DNA of 64,000 nucleotides from positions 20,301 through 84,300 of the forward strand of contig NZ_JAQFWQ010000017.1 in assembly GCF_027706725.1 (NCBI RefSeq), given 5' to 3'. The stretch's first letter is position 1. The number at the start of each line of letters is the position of its first letter. This document shows, one piece after another, positions 45,459 to 54,383 of this stretch. This DNA comes from Nocardiopsis endophytica. GTDB taxonomy: Bacteria > Actinomycetota > Actinomycetes > Streptosporangiales > Streptosporangiaceae. The notes beneath the pieces are model-generated. The model ran no database searches, was not told where the DNA came from, and was given only the letters and a program-made list of their open reading frames with translations. A program made the position numbers and the translations under genes.

Positions 45459-46466
45459 ATGGCCGCGATCCATGTCGCCTGGTGGAACGTCGAGAACCTG
45501 TTCGATGTCGAGGGGTCCCCGCGGCGGACCGAGAAGCTGGAGCGGGTCCTCGGGGCGTCGCTGGAGGGGTGGACCGCATCGGTCCTCGACCGGAAGGTCG
45601 ACCGGCTGGCATCGGTCGTCGCGGGCATGAACGGCGGGCGCGGCCCCGACCTGCTCGGGGTCTGCGAAGTGGAGAACGAGCACGTTCTGCGCCTGCTCGC
45701 CGAGGCCGTCCGCTCCCGTTCCGGCCGCCCCTACCGGGTGGTGCACGCCGACACCACCGACCGGCGGGGCATCGACATCGCCCTCCTCTACGACCCGGAC
45801 CTCCTGGAGGTGCCGCCCGACGCCGTCTTCCAGCACGTCGTCATGCGCCGCACCGGCACCCGGGAGATCCTCCAGGTCAACTTCCGCACCCGTGCGGGGA
45901 CGACCTGGACCGTCTTCGGCAACCACTGGCCCTCCCGGAGCGGAGGACGGTGGGAGTCGGCCCCCTACCGCGCCGTCGCCGGGGAGACCCTGGCCTACTT
46001 CCACCAGCGCGCGCTGGAGGTGCACGGTCCCCGGACCCCGGTGCTGGCGATGGGGGACTTCAACGACGAGCCCTTCGACGCGTCCCTGGTCCAGCACGCC
46101 CTCAGCACCCGCCAGCGCGCGAAGGTGCTCAACGCGACGTCGACCCCGCGCCTGTGGAACCTGATGTGGCCGCCTCTGGGCGGTGAGGCACCCGACGGAT
46201 CCGCCGGCGCGCCCACGGGGACGTTCTACTTCAACAACTTCGCCAACATGCTCGACCAGTTCATGGTGAACCGGAACATGGTGACCCGGGGATCGGCGCT
46301 GAGGGCGGTCCCCGAGTCGGTCCGGATCGTCCATGAGCCCGAGGACATGGTCTCGACGGGCGTCTACCCCTCCCCCGTCCGCTTCGGCGGAGCGGGAAAG
46401 CCCATCGACCCGAACGGCTACGCGGACCACTTCCCCATCGCCATGGAGGTCCGGGCCGACGCGTGA
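45459..46466 (+). CDS. endonuclease/exonuclease/phosphatase (EEP) family protein
   Basis: 335 residues with the EEP fold: WWNVENLF at the start, CEVEN with the metal-binding glutamate, FGNHWPSR, MGDFNDEP and the closing YADHFPIAM with the catalytic Asp-His pair. Metal-dependent phosphodiesterase; substrate could be DNA, RNA or phospholipid. No signal peptide is seen, so it is likely cytoplasmic. The ATG follows a GAGGAAG element by about 10 nt. An upstream in-frame start would run back through the pseudogene and was rejected. Confidence 0.85.
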   Translation: MAAIHVAWWNVENLFDVEGSPRRTEKLERVLGASLEGWTASVLDRKVDRLASVVAGMNGGRGPDLLGVCEVENEHVLRLLAEAVRSRSGRPYRVVHADTTDRRGIDIALLYDPDLLEVPPDAVFQHVVMRRTGTREILQVNFRTRAGTTWTVFGNHWPSRSGGRWESAPYRAVAGETLAYFHQRALEVHGPRTPVLAMGDFNDEPFDASLVQHALSTRQRAKVLNATSTPRLWNLMWPPLGGEAPDGSAGAPTGTFYFNNFANMLDQFMVNRNMVTRGSALRAVPESVRIVHEPEDMVSTGVYPSPVRFGGAGKPIDPNGYADHFPIAMEVRADA

Positions 46467-46539
46467 TCCGGCCTGCGCGGCACCGCGGACGGCGGCCCGC
46501 GCCCGCCACCCCGACCTTCGCCCTCCCGACCAGTCGGTC

Positions 46540-46551
46540 TATATTGCGCAT
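46540..46551 (+). promoter_or_regulatory. possible leaderless promoter of the penicillin-acylase-family gene
   Basis: TATATT (46540-46545) ends 6 nt before the ATG, so transcription could start at the ATG itself. There is no Shine-Dalgarno element. The -35 match is poor. GACC-agtc-GGTC (46527-46538) just upstream could be an operator. Confidence 0.4.
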
Positions 46552-49140
46552 ATGGTGCGCATCACACGGCCCATCCGACGATGGGTCCTCATCCCCCTGT
46601 CCGTGCTCCTCGCGCTCGCCCTCGTGGCGGGCGGAATCGGGTTCTGGGCCGTCCAGCGCGCCTTTCCCCAGGTGGACGGGGAGCTCGCGGTCCCGGGGCT
46701 GGAGAACGAGGTCACCGTGTACCGGGACGGGAACGGCATCCCCCAGATCTACGCCGACACCGCCGAGGACCTGTTCAAGGCCCAGGGCTACGTGCACGCC
46801 CAGGACCGGTTCTGGCAGATGCACTTCAACCGGATGACGACGTCGGGCCGCCTGGCCGAGATGTTCGGCGAGGAGCAGGTGGAGACCGACGTCTACCTGC
46901 GCACCATGGGCTGGCGCCGCGTCGCCGAGCAGGAGTACGACCTGCTCGAGCCCGAGACGCGTGCCTACCTGGACGCCTACGCCGACGGCGTCAACGCCTA
47001 CCTCGCCGGGCGCGACGGCGGGGAGCTGGGGCTGGAGTTCTCCGTACTCGCCGCGCTGGCCCCCGACCACGGGGTCGAGGAGTGGACGCCCACCGACAGC
47101 CTCGCCTGGCTCAAGGCCATGGCATGGGACCTGCGCGGCAACATGGAGGACGAGATCGAACGCGCCTCCCTGCTGGCGTCCGGACTCGACCGGGGGCAGG
47201 TCGAGGAGCTGTACCCGGACTACCCCGAGGACGAACACCCGCCGATCGTGGACGGGGACGGAGAGGACGGCGACGGCGGAGGGGACGGGGAAGGCCGGGA
47301 GGAGGACGGGGCCGACGAGTCCCTGGCGCCCGCCGCTCCCCTGCTCCAGGACGTCGGCGCGGGCCTGGAGTCGGTCCCGTCCCTGCTCGGCCCCGCCGGA
47401 CCCGGCCTGGGCTCCAACTCCTGGGTGGTCTCCGGCGACCACACCGCCTCGGGTCTGCCCGTGCTGGCCAACGACCCGCATCTGGGCCCGCAGATGCCCT
47501 CGGTCTGGTACCAGACCGGGCTGCACTGCACCGACCCCGGCGAGGCGTGCCCCTTCGACGTCACCGGCTTCTCCTTCGCCGGGCTGCCCGGCATCGTCAT
47601 CGGCCACAACGCCGACATAGCCTGGGGCTTCACCAACCTCGGCCCCGACGTCGCCGACCTGTACCTGGAGCGGATCGAGGACGGCGCCGCCATCGTCGAC
47701 GGTGGGCTCGAGCCGTTGGAGACGCGCGAGGAGACCGTGCAGGTGGCCGGGGGCGAACCGGTCGACGTCACCGTCCGCTCCACCCGGCACGGCCCCGTGC
47801 TCTCCGACGCCGAGGCCGCCCTCGACCTGCGCGGGTTCGGGGAGGCCCCGCCGGTCGACGCCGACGGGGAGCAGGTCGAGCGGGCGGGCGCCAAGCCTGA
47901 GGACGGCGGCTACGCGGTCTCGCTGTCCTGGACCGCCCTGACGCCCGGCACCACGGCCGACGCCATCTTCTCCATGTCCTCCGCGTCGGACTTCGAGGAG
48001 TTCCGCGACGCCGCGCGCTCCTTCGAGGTCCCGGCGCAGAACCTCATCTACGCCGACACCTCCGGCACCATCGGCTACCAGGCCCCCGGGACCATCCCGG
48101 TGCGCGGCAAGGGCGACGGCCGCTGGCCCGCACCCGGCTGGGACTCCTCCTACGACTGGGAGGGCTTCATCGACTTCGACGACCTGCCGTCGGTGCGCGA
48201 CCCCGAGTCGGGCGTCATCGTCACCGCCAACCAGGCGGCCGCCGGGTCGGACTACCCGCACTTCCTCACCGAGGACTGGGACTACGGCTACAGGGCGGCC
48301 CGCATCCACGAACTCCTGCAGGAGGAGATCGACGCCGGGACCCAGCTGACCCCCGAGGACATGGTGCGCCTCCAGATGGACAACGCGAACCTCGGCGCGC
48401 GCGAGGTGGTGCCGTATCTGGTGGACTTGCACCTGGGCAGCCCTCCCGAGGAGGGCGCGGACCCGGCGGCCGCCCAGGCGCTGCTGGCCGACTGGGACAT
48501 GGACCAGGACGCCGACTCGGCCGCGGCCGCCTTCTACAACGCCGTGTGGAGCCGCATGCTCGACCTGACCTTCGACGAGCTCCCCGAGGAGTACCCGATG
48601 GACGGCTCCTCGCGCGGCTGGCTGGTGATGTCCCGGCTGCTCGAGGACCCGGACTCGCCCTGGTGGGAAGGCGAGGAGGCCGACGGCCGCGACGCCGTGC
48701 TCGCCGAGGCCATGAGGCGGGCCGCGGCCGAGCTGTCCGAGCGCTTCGGCGACGACCCGTCGGAGTGGCGCTGGGGTGCGATGCACACCCTCACCCCCAC
48801 CCACCCGTCACTGGGCACGTCGGGCATCGGCCCGGTCGAGTGGGTCTTCAACGGCTCCCCCGTCGAGACGTCGGGCGGCTCCAGCACGGTGAACGCCACC
48901 GGCTGGGACCACACGGAGGGCTATGCGGTGACGTGGGTGCCGTCCATGCGCATGGCCGTCGACATGGCCGACCCGGACACCGCGCGCTGGATCGACCTGA
49001 CCGGCCCCTCCGGCCACGCCTTCCACCCGGACCGCGGCTCCCAGACCGACGCCTGGGCCGCCGGCGAGACCGTCCCGATGCCCTTCACCCGAGAGGCGGT
49101 CGAAAAGGCCGCCGAGAACACGCTCGTGCTCACCCCCTGA
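46552..49140 (+). CDS. penicillin acylase family N-terminal nucleophile hydrolase
   Basis: 862 residues. Amidase that matures by self-cleavage. A membrane/signal segment is at residues 11-32. The alpha-chain pattern VYRDGNGIPQIYADTAEDLF with AQDRFWQM is present. An acidic, Gly-rich spacer (about 222-250) precedes the cleavage site, where Ser288 in GSNSW is the catalytic nucleophile that becomes the beta-chain N-terminus. NDPHLG and GDGRWPAPG further support the family. Natural substrates may be acyl-homoserine lactones or aculeacin-like lipopeptides, not certain. Exported or membrane-anchored. The start is the ATG giving MVRITRP; the longer frame upstream has no homology. Confidence 0.92.
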   Translation: MVRITRPIRRWVLIPLSVLLALALVAGGIGFWAVQRAFPQVDGELAVPGLENEVTVYRDGNGIPQIYADTAEDLFKAQGYVHAQDRFWQMHFNRMTTSGRLAEMFGEEQVETDVYLRTMGWRRVAEQEYDLLEPETRAYLDAYADGVNAYLAGRDGGELGLEFSVLAALAPDHGVEEWTPTDSLAWLKAMAWDLRGNMEDEIERASLLASGLDRGQVEELYPDYPEDEHPPIVDGDGEDGDGGGDGEGREEDGADESLAPAAPLLQDVGAGLESVPSLLGPAGPGLGSNSWVVSGDHTASGLPVLANDPHLGPQMPSVWYQTGLHCTDPGEACPFDVTGFSFAGLPGIVIGHNADIAWGFTNLGPDVADLYLERIEDGAAIVDGGLEPLETREETVQVAGGEPVDVTVRSTRHGPVLSDAEAALDLRGFGEAPPVDADGEQVERAGAKPEDGGYAVSLSWTALTPGTTADAIFSMSSASDFEEFRDAARSFEVPAQNLIYADTSGTIGYQAPGTIPVRGKGDGRWPAPGWDSSYDWEGFIDFDDLPSVRDPESGVIVTANQAAAGSDYPHFLTEDWDYGYRAARIHELLQEEIDAGTQLTPEDMVRLQMDNANLGAREVVPYLVDLHLGSPPEEGADPAAAQALLADWDMDQDADSAAAAFYNAVWSRMLDLTFDELPEEYPMDGSSRGWLVMSRLLEDPDSPWWEGEEADGRDAVLAEAMRRAAAELSERFGDDPSEWRWGAMHTLTPTHPSLGTSGIGPVEWVFNGSPVETSGGSSTVNATGWDHTEGYAVTWVPSMRMAVDMADPDTARWIDLTGPSGHAFHPDRGSQTDAWAAGETVPMPFTREAVEKAAENTLVLTP

Positions 49141-49188
49141 CGCGGGACCGTCATTCCTGTCCGTTTTCCTGATCCGAATCTCATTCCC

Positions 49189-49210
49189 TGCGGAGGAGCG
49201 CCCCTCCGCA
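49189..49210. terminator. hairpin between convergent genes
   Basis: TGCGGAGG and CCTCCGCA arms with a 6-nt loop, between the stops of the acylase gene and the antiporter gene. Confidence 0.55.
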
Positions 49211-49268
49211 CCGTTCTCCGAAATCCGGGGGGGGAGCACAGTGGAACGGGCGGCGCCGCTTTTTGGGC

Positions 49269-50462
49269 TCACTGGTCTGCGCCTGCCGCGCGCCGCAGGA
49301 GGGCTCCCCCTACCTGCGGCAGCACCAGGACGCTCAGCATCGCCGCGCCGACCAGGGACGCGGCAAGTGCCCCGTCCAAGGCCCCGGTCTCCTGGCCGAT
49401 GGCGGTCAGTACCACGACCAGCGGCAGCGCGGTCGCCGACATCAGGGCCAGCGGGGCCCGCTGCCGCTGTGCGACGTCGCCCTTCGAGAGCAGGTAGTCG
49501 GGGCCGCCCCGCACCACCAGGAAGGCGGCCAGGAAGACCGGGACGAGCAGCAGGGAGACCGGGTCGGCCAGCAGGGCCCGCAGGTCGAACCGCACCCCGG
49601 TCACCACGAAGAACAGCGGGATCAGGAACCCGAAGCCGACCGCGTCCATCTTGGACTCGACCTCCTCGGCCTCGTCGGGGTGGTTGGCCGCCAGCATCAG
49701 CCGGACGATCACCCCGGCGGCGAACGCCCCCAGCAGCGCGTCCAGCCGCATCGTCGCGGCCACCCACACCAGGAGGACGGTGAGCAGCATGCACAGCCGC
49801 ACCGCCAGCTGCGCGCTGGAGCCCAGGGTCGCCCGGATCAGCCTGCCCAGGCGCTCCGACGGCGGGCGCGTGGCGCGCCACGCCGCCACCCCCGCCAGCA
49901 GGAAGAACCCGGCCAGCAGCAGCGTCCCCTCCAGTGGGCGGTAGCCGCTGAGCAGCACGGCGATGAGCACGATGGGACCGAACTCGCCCACGGTCCCCGA
50001 GGCCAGGAACCGCGTCCCGAACGCCCCCTGGAGAGCGCCCGCGTCGCGCAGGATCGGCAGTACGGTCCCCAGCGCCGTCGTGGTCAGCGCCAGACCGACG
50101 ATCAGAGCGGTCTGCGTCCCCCCGAACGCGGCGGCGGCCAGTGCCAGCCCTGCGCCGACCGACACGAGCCAGGCCACCAGCGCGCGCCTCAGCGGCCGCC
50201 CCGCGATCCGGGCGAAGTCGATCTCGTACCCCGCCATGAACATCAGCAGCGCCAGGCCGAGGTCGGCGAGCATCGCGATCGCCGCGTCCTCGTGGACGAC
50301 CCCGAACCCCGCCGGCCCGAGGACGATCCCGAAGACGATCTCCAGGACGGTCGCCGGTATCAGCACCCAGCGCGCGAGATGGTCGCTCACCATGGGCGCC
50401 AGGAAGGCCGCCACCAGGATCACGAGCAGCATGCCCAGCGCCTCCGCGCCCGCCTCTTCCAC
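49269..50462 (-). CDS. CPA2 family cation:proton antiporter
   Basis: 397-residue membrane protein with about 12 hydrophobic segments and the Kef/NapA pattern (GPAGFGVV near residue 50, FMAGYEIDF with the acidic residue, and a second half starting GFLIPLFFVVTGVRFDL). It exchanges K+ or Na+ for H+. There is no C-terminal TrkA-N domain, so regulation by NADH or glutathione as in full Kef proteins is not expected. It stands alone on its strand; the convergent neighbour is separated by a hairpin. Confidence 0.9.
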   Translation of the reverse strand: MEEAGAEALGMLLVILVAAFLAPMVSDHLARWVLIPATVLEIVFGIVLGPAGFGVVHEDAAIAMLADLGLALLMFMAGYEIDFARIAGRPLRRALVAWLVSVGAGLALAAAAFGGTQTALIVGLALTTTALGTVLPILRDAGALQGAFGTRFLASGTVGEFGPIVLIAVLLSGYRPLEGTLLLAGFFLLAGVAAWRATRPPSERLGRLIRATLGSSAQLAVRLCMLLTVLLVWVAATMRLDALLGAFAAGVIVRLMLAANHPDEAEEVESKMDAVGFGFLIPLFFVVTGVRFDLRALLADPVSLLLVPVFLAAFLVVRGGPDYLLSKGDVAQRQRAPLALMSATALPLVVVLTAIGQETGALDGALAASLVGAAMLSVLVLPQVGGALLRRAAGADQ

Positions 50463-50550
50463 CTGTCCCCCCTCCGCCGAACGCAGAGGAACCCTATGCG
50501 CGCAGGTCAGGCCGCCCGGGGTGACACGCCCAAGGCCGGGTGCGGCGGGG

Positions 50551-51723
50551 TCAGGCCGGGTCGGTGTGCGCTTCGGCGAGCGGGGTGTCCCAGTCCAGCG
50601 CGCGCGCCAGGGCCTCCTCCTCCCGGCGGGCGGTCTCCGGGTCCGCCGGGGCCACCGGCCGTTCCCGGCTCATGGCGTGGCTGCGCCGTACGTTCTCTTC
50701 GACGCGGTGCCTGCGTGCCCGCTCATAGGCGGCGAGTGCCGCGTCCGCTCCAGGGTTGTCGCGCAGCGCCTTGGCCAGAACCACGGCGTCCTCGGCCGCC
50801 ATGGAAGCGCCCTGCCCCGTGGCCGGGGAGGCGGCGTGCGCGGCGTCCCCGATGAGGAGCGCCCTGCCCCTCCGCCAGGGGCCGCCGGGCGGGACGTCGT
50901 GCGCGTTGGTCGCCATGACGCGGTCCCCCGTCGCCTCCACGATGCGCACCGGCACGGGGGCGTCCCCCAGGGCGGGCACCAGTCGGCGCGCCCACGCCCC
51001 GGGCTCCGGAGCCGACAGCTCCCCGCGGGCCAGCTCCCGCGCGCTCAGCCTGGCGAACCAGAACACCTCCCCCTCAGGGGAGACGGTGTACCCGAAGGAC
51101 CATCCCGTGCCGCGGATCATGTCGATCCGCCCGCGCGCGTGCGGGGGCTCGTGCTCGCGCGTATAGCCGTAGTAGACGTTCTGGCCCGCGTAGCGGCAGC
51201 CCGCCGCACCTCCGTGTCCCGGTGCGACGTGCCCCCGCACCGAGGAGCCGAGGCCGTCGGCGCCGAGCAGCACATCGCCGGTCGCCTCGCCGCCGCCGGA
51301 GAACACGGCGGCCACGCCCCCGTGCCCGTCGCTCCGCGCGGACGTGAACCGCTCCCTCTGGCGCACGCGCACGCCGCGGCTCAGCGCCTCGTCGTGCAGG
51401 GCCCGCCGCAGGTCGGCCCGGCGCAGGCAGCGGAACCGGCTGAGCGGGTCGCCGTCCGTGTCCAGCCGCCGATCGGCGAGCACCTCCCCGCCCGGCCCCG
51501 ACAGGCGCAGGTCGGTGAGCTCGAATCCGGCCTCGGCCACCCGCTCGGCGGCGCCCAGCCGGTCGAGGGCGCGTATGCCGTTGCCCGCGATGGTGAGGAA
51601 GGCGCCGATGTCCTCGCCGCTGCGCGGGTGCGCCTCGTGGACGGAGCTCTGGGCACCGATCCGGTCCAGCGCCAGCGCCGCCGCCAGCCCGGCTATGCCT
51701 CCACCGACGATGACCGCGCGCAC
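50551..51723 (-). CDS. FAD-dependent monooxygenase (PHBH fold)
   Basis: 390 residues. N-terminal Rossmann motif VIVGGGIAGLAAALAL, the DG motif region (LLGADGLGSSVR) and the FAD-binding GDAAHAASPATGQGASMAAED are all present, as in aromatic hydroxylases and TetX-like enzymes that use NAD(P)H and O2. Substrate unknown. The GTG giving VRAVIVGGG was chosen as start, with GGAAGG upstream; a 45-residue longer frame has no homology. It is divergent from the BASS symporter gene, with 255 bases between them. Confidence 0.9.
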   Translation of the reverse strand: MRAVIVGGGIAGLAAALALDRIGAQSSVHEAHPRSGEDIGAFLTIAGNGIRALDRLGAAERVAEAGFELTDLRLSGPGGEVLADRRLDTDGDPLSRFRCLRRADLRRALHDEALSRGVRVRQRERFTSARSDGHGGVAAVFSGGGEATGDVLLGADGLGSSVRGHVAPGHGGAAGCRYAGQNVYYGYTREHEPPHARGRIDMIRGTGWSFGYTVSPEGEVFWFARLSARELARGELSAPEPGAWARRLVPALGDAPVPVRIVEATGDRVMATNAHDVPPGGPWRRGRALLIGDAAHAASPATGQGASMAAEDAVVLAKALRDNPGADAALAAYERARRHRVEENVRRSHAMSRERPVAPADPETARREEEALARALDWDTPLAEAHTDPA

Positions 51724-51978
51724 CGCCGCACCACCTTCCCGAACGTGCCTCAGATCCCGAAAACCGCTGGGCCTGTCCCCGCTCCTTACCCGCCTTCCGG
51801 CGGTGTCCCCCCATGCGAGCGGAGATCCAGGCGCGCCCTCAGAGGAGGGCCTGGTCACGCCCCCGGAAGCGACAGCCCCGGCGGAACCGGCGGATCTGCG
51901 CCGCCGTAGACTGCCGCGGGTCGGAGGCGCCGTTCAGCGGCGCGGATGCCTCGTTTCGGGTAAGGATGTGGATCGGCC

Positions 51979-52950
51979 ATGGCGCTCCTGGAACGCGTCG
52001 CCTCGTTCGTGGGGCGCTGGTTCGCCCTGCTGGTGCTGGCCGGAGCGGTGGTCGGCATGCTCGTACCGGAGCAGTCCGCCGCACTCGCCCCGCACATCGC
52101 GCTGCTGCTGGGCGTGATCATGTTCGGGATGGGGCTGACCATGCAGCCCGTCGACTTCGCCATCGTGGCCAAACACCCCAAGGCGGTGCTGCTGGGGGTG
52201 GCCGCCCAGTACGTGGTGATGCCGCTGCTGGGCTTCGGGATCGCGCAGCTGTTCGGCTTCGAGCCCCTGCTGGTGGTGGGGATGGTCCTGGTCGGCGCCT
52301 CCCCCGGGGGCACCGCGTCGAACGTCATCGTCTACCTCGCCCGCGGCGACGTGGCCCTGTCGGTGGCCATGACCTCGCTGTCGACGCTCCTGGCACCCGT
52401 CCTCACGCCGCTGCTGGTGCTGGGGCTGGCCGGGTCGACGCTCCCGGTCTCGGCGGGCGACCTGTTCGTCTCGATCCTGGAGGTCGTGCTCGTCCCCGTG
52501 CTGCTGGGCCTGGTGGTCCGGGCCCTGGCGCGCCGCCTGGTGCTCAAGGTGCTGCCGGTGCTGCCACTGGTGTCGGTGGGCGGCATCGTCGTCGTGGTCG
52601 CCGCGGTGGTGGGCGCCAACGCCGGGGCCGTCGCCTCGACCGGCCTGCTGCTCGGCGCCGCCGTCGTGCTGCACAACGTGTGCGGCCTGGCGCTGGGCTA
52701 CGGGGTCGGCCGGGTGACCGGGCTCCCCGAGTCCGCGCGCCGGGCGGTGGCCATCGAGGTCGGCATGCAGAACTCGGGGCTGGCCTCGGCGCTGGCGACC
52801 GCGCACTTCGCTCCGCTGGCCGCGCTGCCGGGCGCCCTGTTCTCCGTCTGGCACAACATGTCGGGCGCCCTGGCGGCCACCCTGTGGGCGCGCCGGCCCA
52901 CCGGGGAGGACGCCGCCGAGGGGGCGGGGGCCGCCCCGCCCGCACATTAG
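51979..52950 (+). CDS. bile acid:sodium symporter (BASS) family transporter
   Basis: 323 residues, nine to ten hydrophobic helices, with the BASS pattern LLLGVIMFGMGLTMQP, VGASPGGTASNVIVYLARGDVALSV and IEVGMQNSGLA, the last two being the crossover helices that hold Na+. In bacteria without bile acids such carriers move pantoate, keto acids or other organic anions with Na+. Its substrate cannot be read from the sequence. No operon partner is obvious. Confidence 0.92.
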   Translation: MALLERVASFVGRWFALLVLAGAVVGMLVPEQSAALAPHIALLLGVIMFGMGLTMQPVDFAIVAKHPKAVLLGVAAQYVVMPLLGFGIAQLFGFEPLLVVGMVLVGASPGGTASNVIVYLARGDVALSVAMTSLSTLLAPVLTPLLVLGLAGSTLPVSAGDLFVSILEVVLVPVLLGLVVRALARRLVLKVLPVLPLVSVGGIVVVVAAVVGANAGAVASTGLLLGAAVVLHNVCGLALGYGVGRVTGLPESARRAVAIEVGMQNSGLASALATAHFAPLAALPGALFSVWHNMSGALAATLWARRPTGEDAAEGAGAAPPAH

Positions 52951-53119
52951 GGGAACCGGCACGGGAGATCAGGCCTCACCGGGGGTACGAAGGCAGTTAC
53001 CGAGAACGCGGGGCACACCTGAGGGCGCGCACCGCACCTCGGGGCACTACGGTCCGTATCCGGTCGTGAGACTCGGGTAACTTCTGTCCCAGCGGTCCCT
53101 CCCACCCCCAGGAGACGCC

Positions 53120-54058
53120 ATGCACCTGGATTCCTGCCGAGAGCTCAAGAACGACCTGCGCGGGCGGATCATCACCGCCGCCGACGTCTCCGCCCCCTAC
53201 CTGGCCCTGGGGATCAAGGCCGACTCCGAGGACCGGTTCCGGCTCGCGGTGCGGGTGCGGGAGGCGGCGCCCGTCAGCGACCTTCTCGCGCGCATCTCCG
53301 GCGACGCCCGCGGCGAGGTCGACGTCGTGGAGGTCGGGGAGATCCGGGCCCTGTCCCCCTTCTCCCCCGAGGAGATGCAGAAGCCGCACCGGCCGCTGGT
53401 CCCCGGCTGCTCCGTGGGGCACCCCGACGTCACCGCCGGAACGCTCGGCGCCTTCGTCGAGGTCGACGGCGCCGTGCACGTGCTGTCCAACAACCACGTC
53501 CTCGGCAACACCGGCGAGGCGGCCATCGGCGACATGGCGCTCCAGCCCGGCAAGGCCGACCGCGGCCGCGACCCCGCCGACCGCTTCGGCGAGCTCGTCG
53601 CGATGAGCGAGCTGAAACGGGACCGGCCCAACCTGGTCGACGCCGCGGTCGCGCGGATCGACGACGGGGTCGGGCACGACGCCGCGCGCTATCCGGGTGG
53701 GCCGGTCACCGAGGCCGACCCCGAACCCGGCGGCGCGACCGCGGTGGAGAAGGTCGGGCGCACGACCGGGCACACCCGCGGCCGGATCACCGCCTTCGAG
53801 GTGGACGGGCTGCGCATCTCCTTCCCCGGCGGCGAGCTGGTCTTCGACGACCAGCTGGAGGTCTCCGGCACCGGCGGCGCGTTCAGCGCCGGGGGCGACT
53901 CCGGGTCGCTGATCTGGACCGACGAGGGGCGGCGCGAGGCCGTCGGCCTGCTGTTCGCCGGGAGCGCCTTCGGCGGCCCCGACGGCACCGGGCTGACCTA
54001 CGCCAACCCGATCGGCCTGGTGCTGGAGACGTTCGGCGCCCGGCTGGTGGCGCCGTGA
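53120..54058 (+). CDS. trypsin-like serine protease (S1 fold), cytosolic
   Basis: 312 residues. A full catalytic triad is visible: His126 in LSNNHVLGN, Asp174 in NLVDAAVARI and Ser261 in GDSGS. Residues 1-90 are a separate alpha/beta-looking domain (YLALGIKADSEDRFRLAVRVRE). There is no signal peptide, so it probably acts inside the cell or is exported by another route. It overlaps by 4 nt a small gene whose product looks like the protease's N-terminal domain. That pairing suggests a sensor or inhibitor partner. Function not established. Confidence 0.85.
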   Translation: MHLDSCRELKNDLRGRIITAADVSAPYLALGIKADSEDRFRLAVRVREAAPVSDLLARISGDARGEVDVVEVGEIRALSPFSPEEMQKPHRPLVPGCSVGHPDVTAGTLGAFVEVDGAVHVLSNNHVLGNTGEAAIGDMALQPGKADRGRDPADRFGELVAMSELKRDRPNLVDAAVARIDDGVGHDAARYPGGPVTEADPEPGGATAVEKVGRTTGHTRGRITAFEVDGLRISFPGGELVFDDQLEVSGTGGAFSAGGDSGSLIWTDEGRREAVGLLFAGSAFGGPDGTGLTYANPIGLVLETFGARLVAP

Positions 54059-54318
54059 CGACCCTGCGCCAGGCGCGGCTGGCCAAGGACCTGGTGCGCC
54101 GGTGGCTGGGCGCCGACCCGCGGGTGCAGGGGGTGGGCATCAGCGCCGACTCCGAGGCCGGCTTCGCGGTGGAGGTCCGGCTGGAGCGTCCGCTCGACGA
54201 GGCGCCGCCGGAGCGCCAGCCGGTCGAGGAGCCCGAGGACGGGCCGGACGAGGTCGTGCTGCGCTGGCGCGTGGTCGGCAGGATCGAGCCCCGGGAGCAG
54301 GACCCGGGCCAGGGCTGA
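54055..54318 (+). CDS. small protein similar to the N-terminal domain of the adjacent protease
   Basis: 87 residues. VQGVGISADSEAGFAVEVRLERP lines up by eye with YLALGIKADSEDRFRLAVRVREA of the protease N-terminal domain; a helix precedes it in both. The GTG start overlaps the protease stop by 4 nt. It could be a stand-alone copy of the domain that binds the protease or its target. The tail is acidic and Pro-rich. A bidirectional hairpin follows. Confidence 0.75.
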   Translation: MTTLRQARLAKDLVRRWLGADPRVQGVGISADSEAGFAVEVRLERPLDEAPPERQPVEEPEDGPDEVVLRWRVVGRIEPREQDPGQG

Positions 54319-54340
54319 GGGCCCTGCCCCGGGACCGGAT

Positions 54341-54372
54341 GCGCCCGGCCCCTGTTCCCCGGGGCCGGGCGC
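54341..54372. terminator. bidirectional hairpin terminator
   Basis: Perfect 12-bp arms (GCGCCCGGCCCC and complement) with an 8-nt loop, between the convergent stops of the small protein gene and the aldehyde dehydrogenase gene. Confidence 0.7.
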
Positions 54373-54383
54373 GTCCGCCTCCG

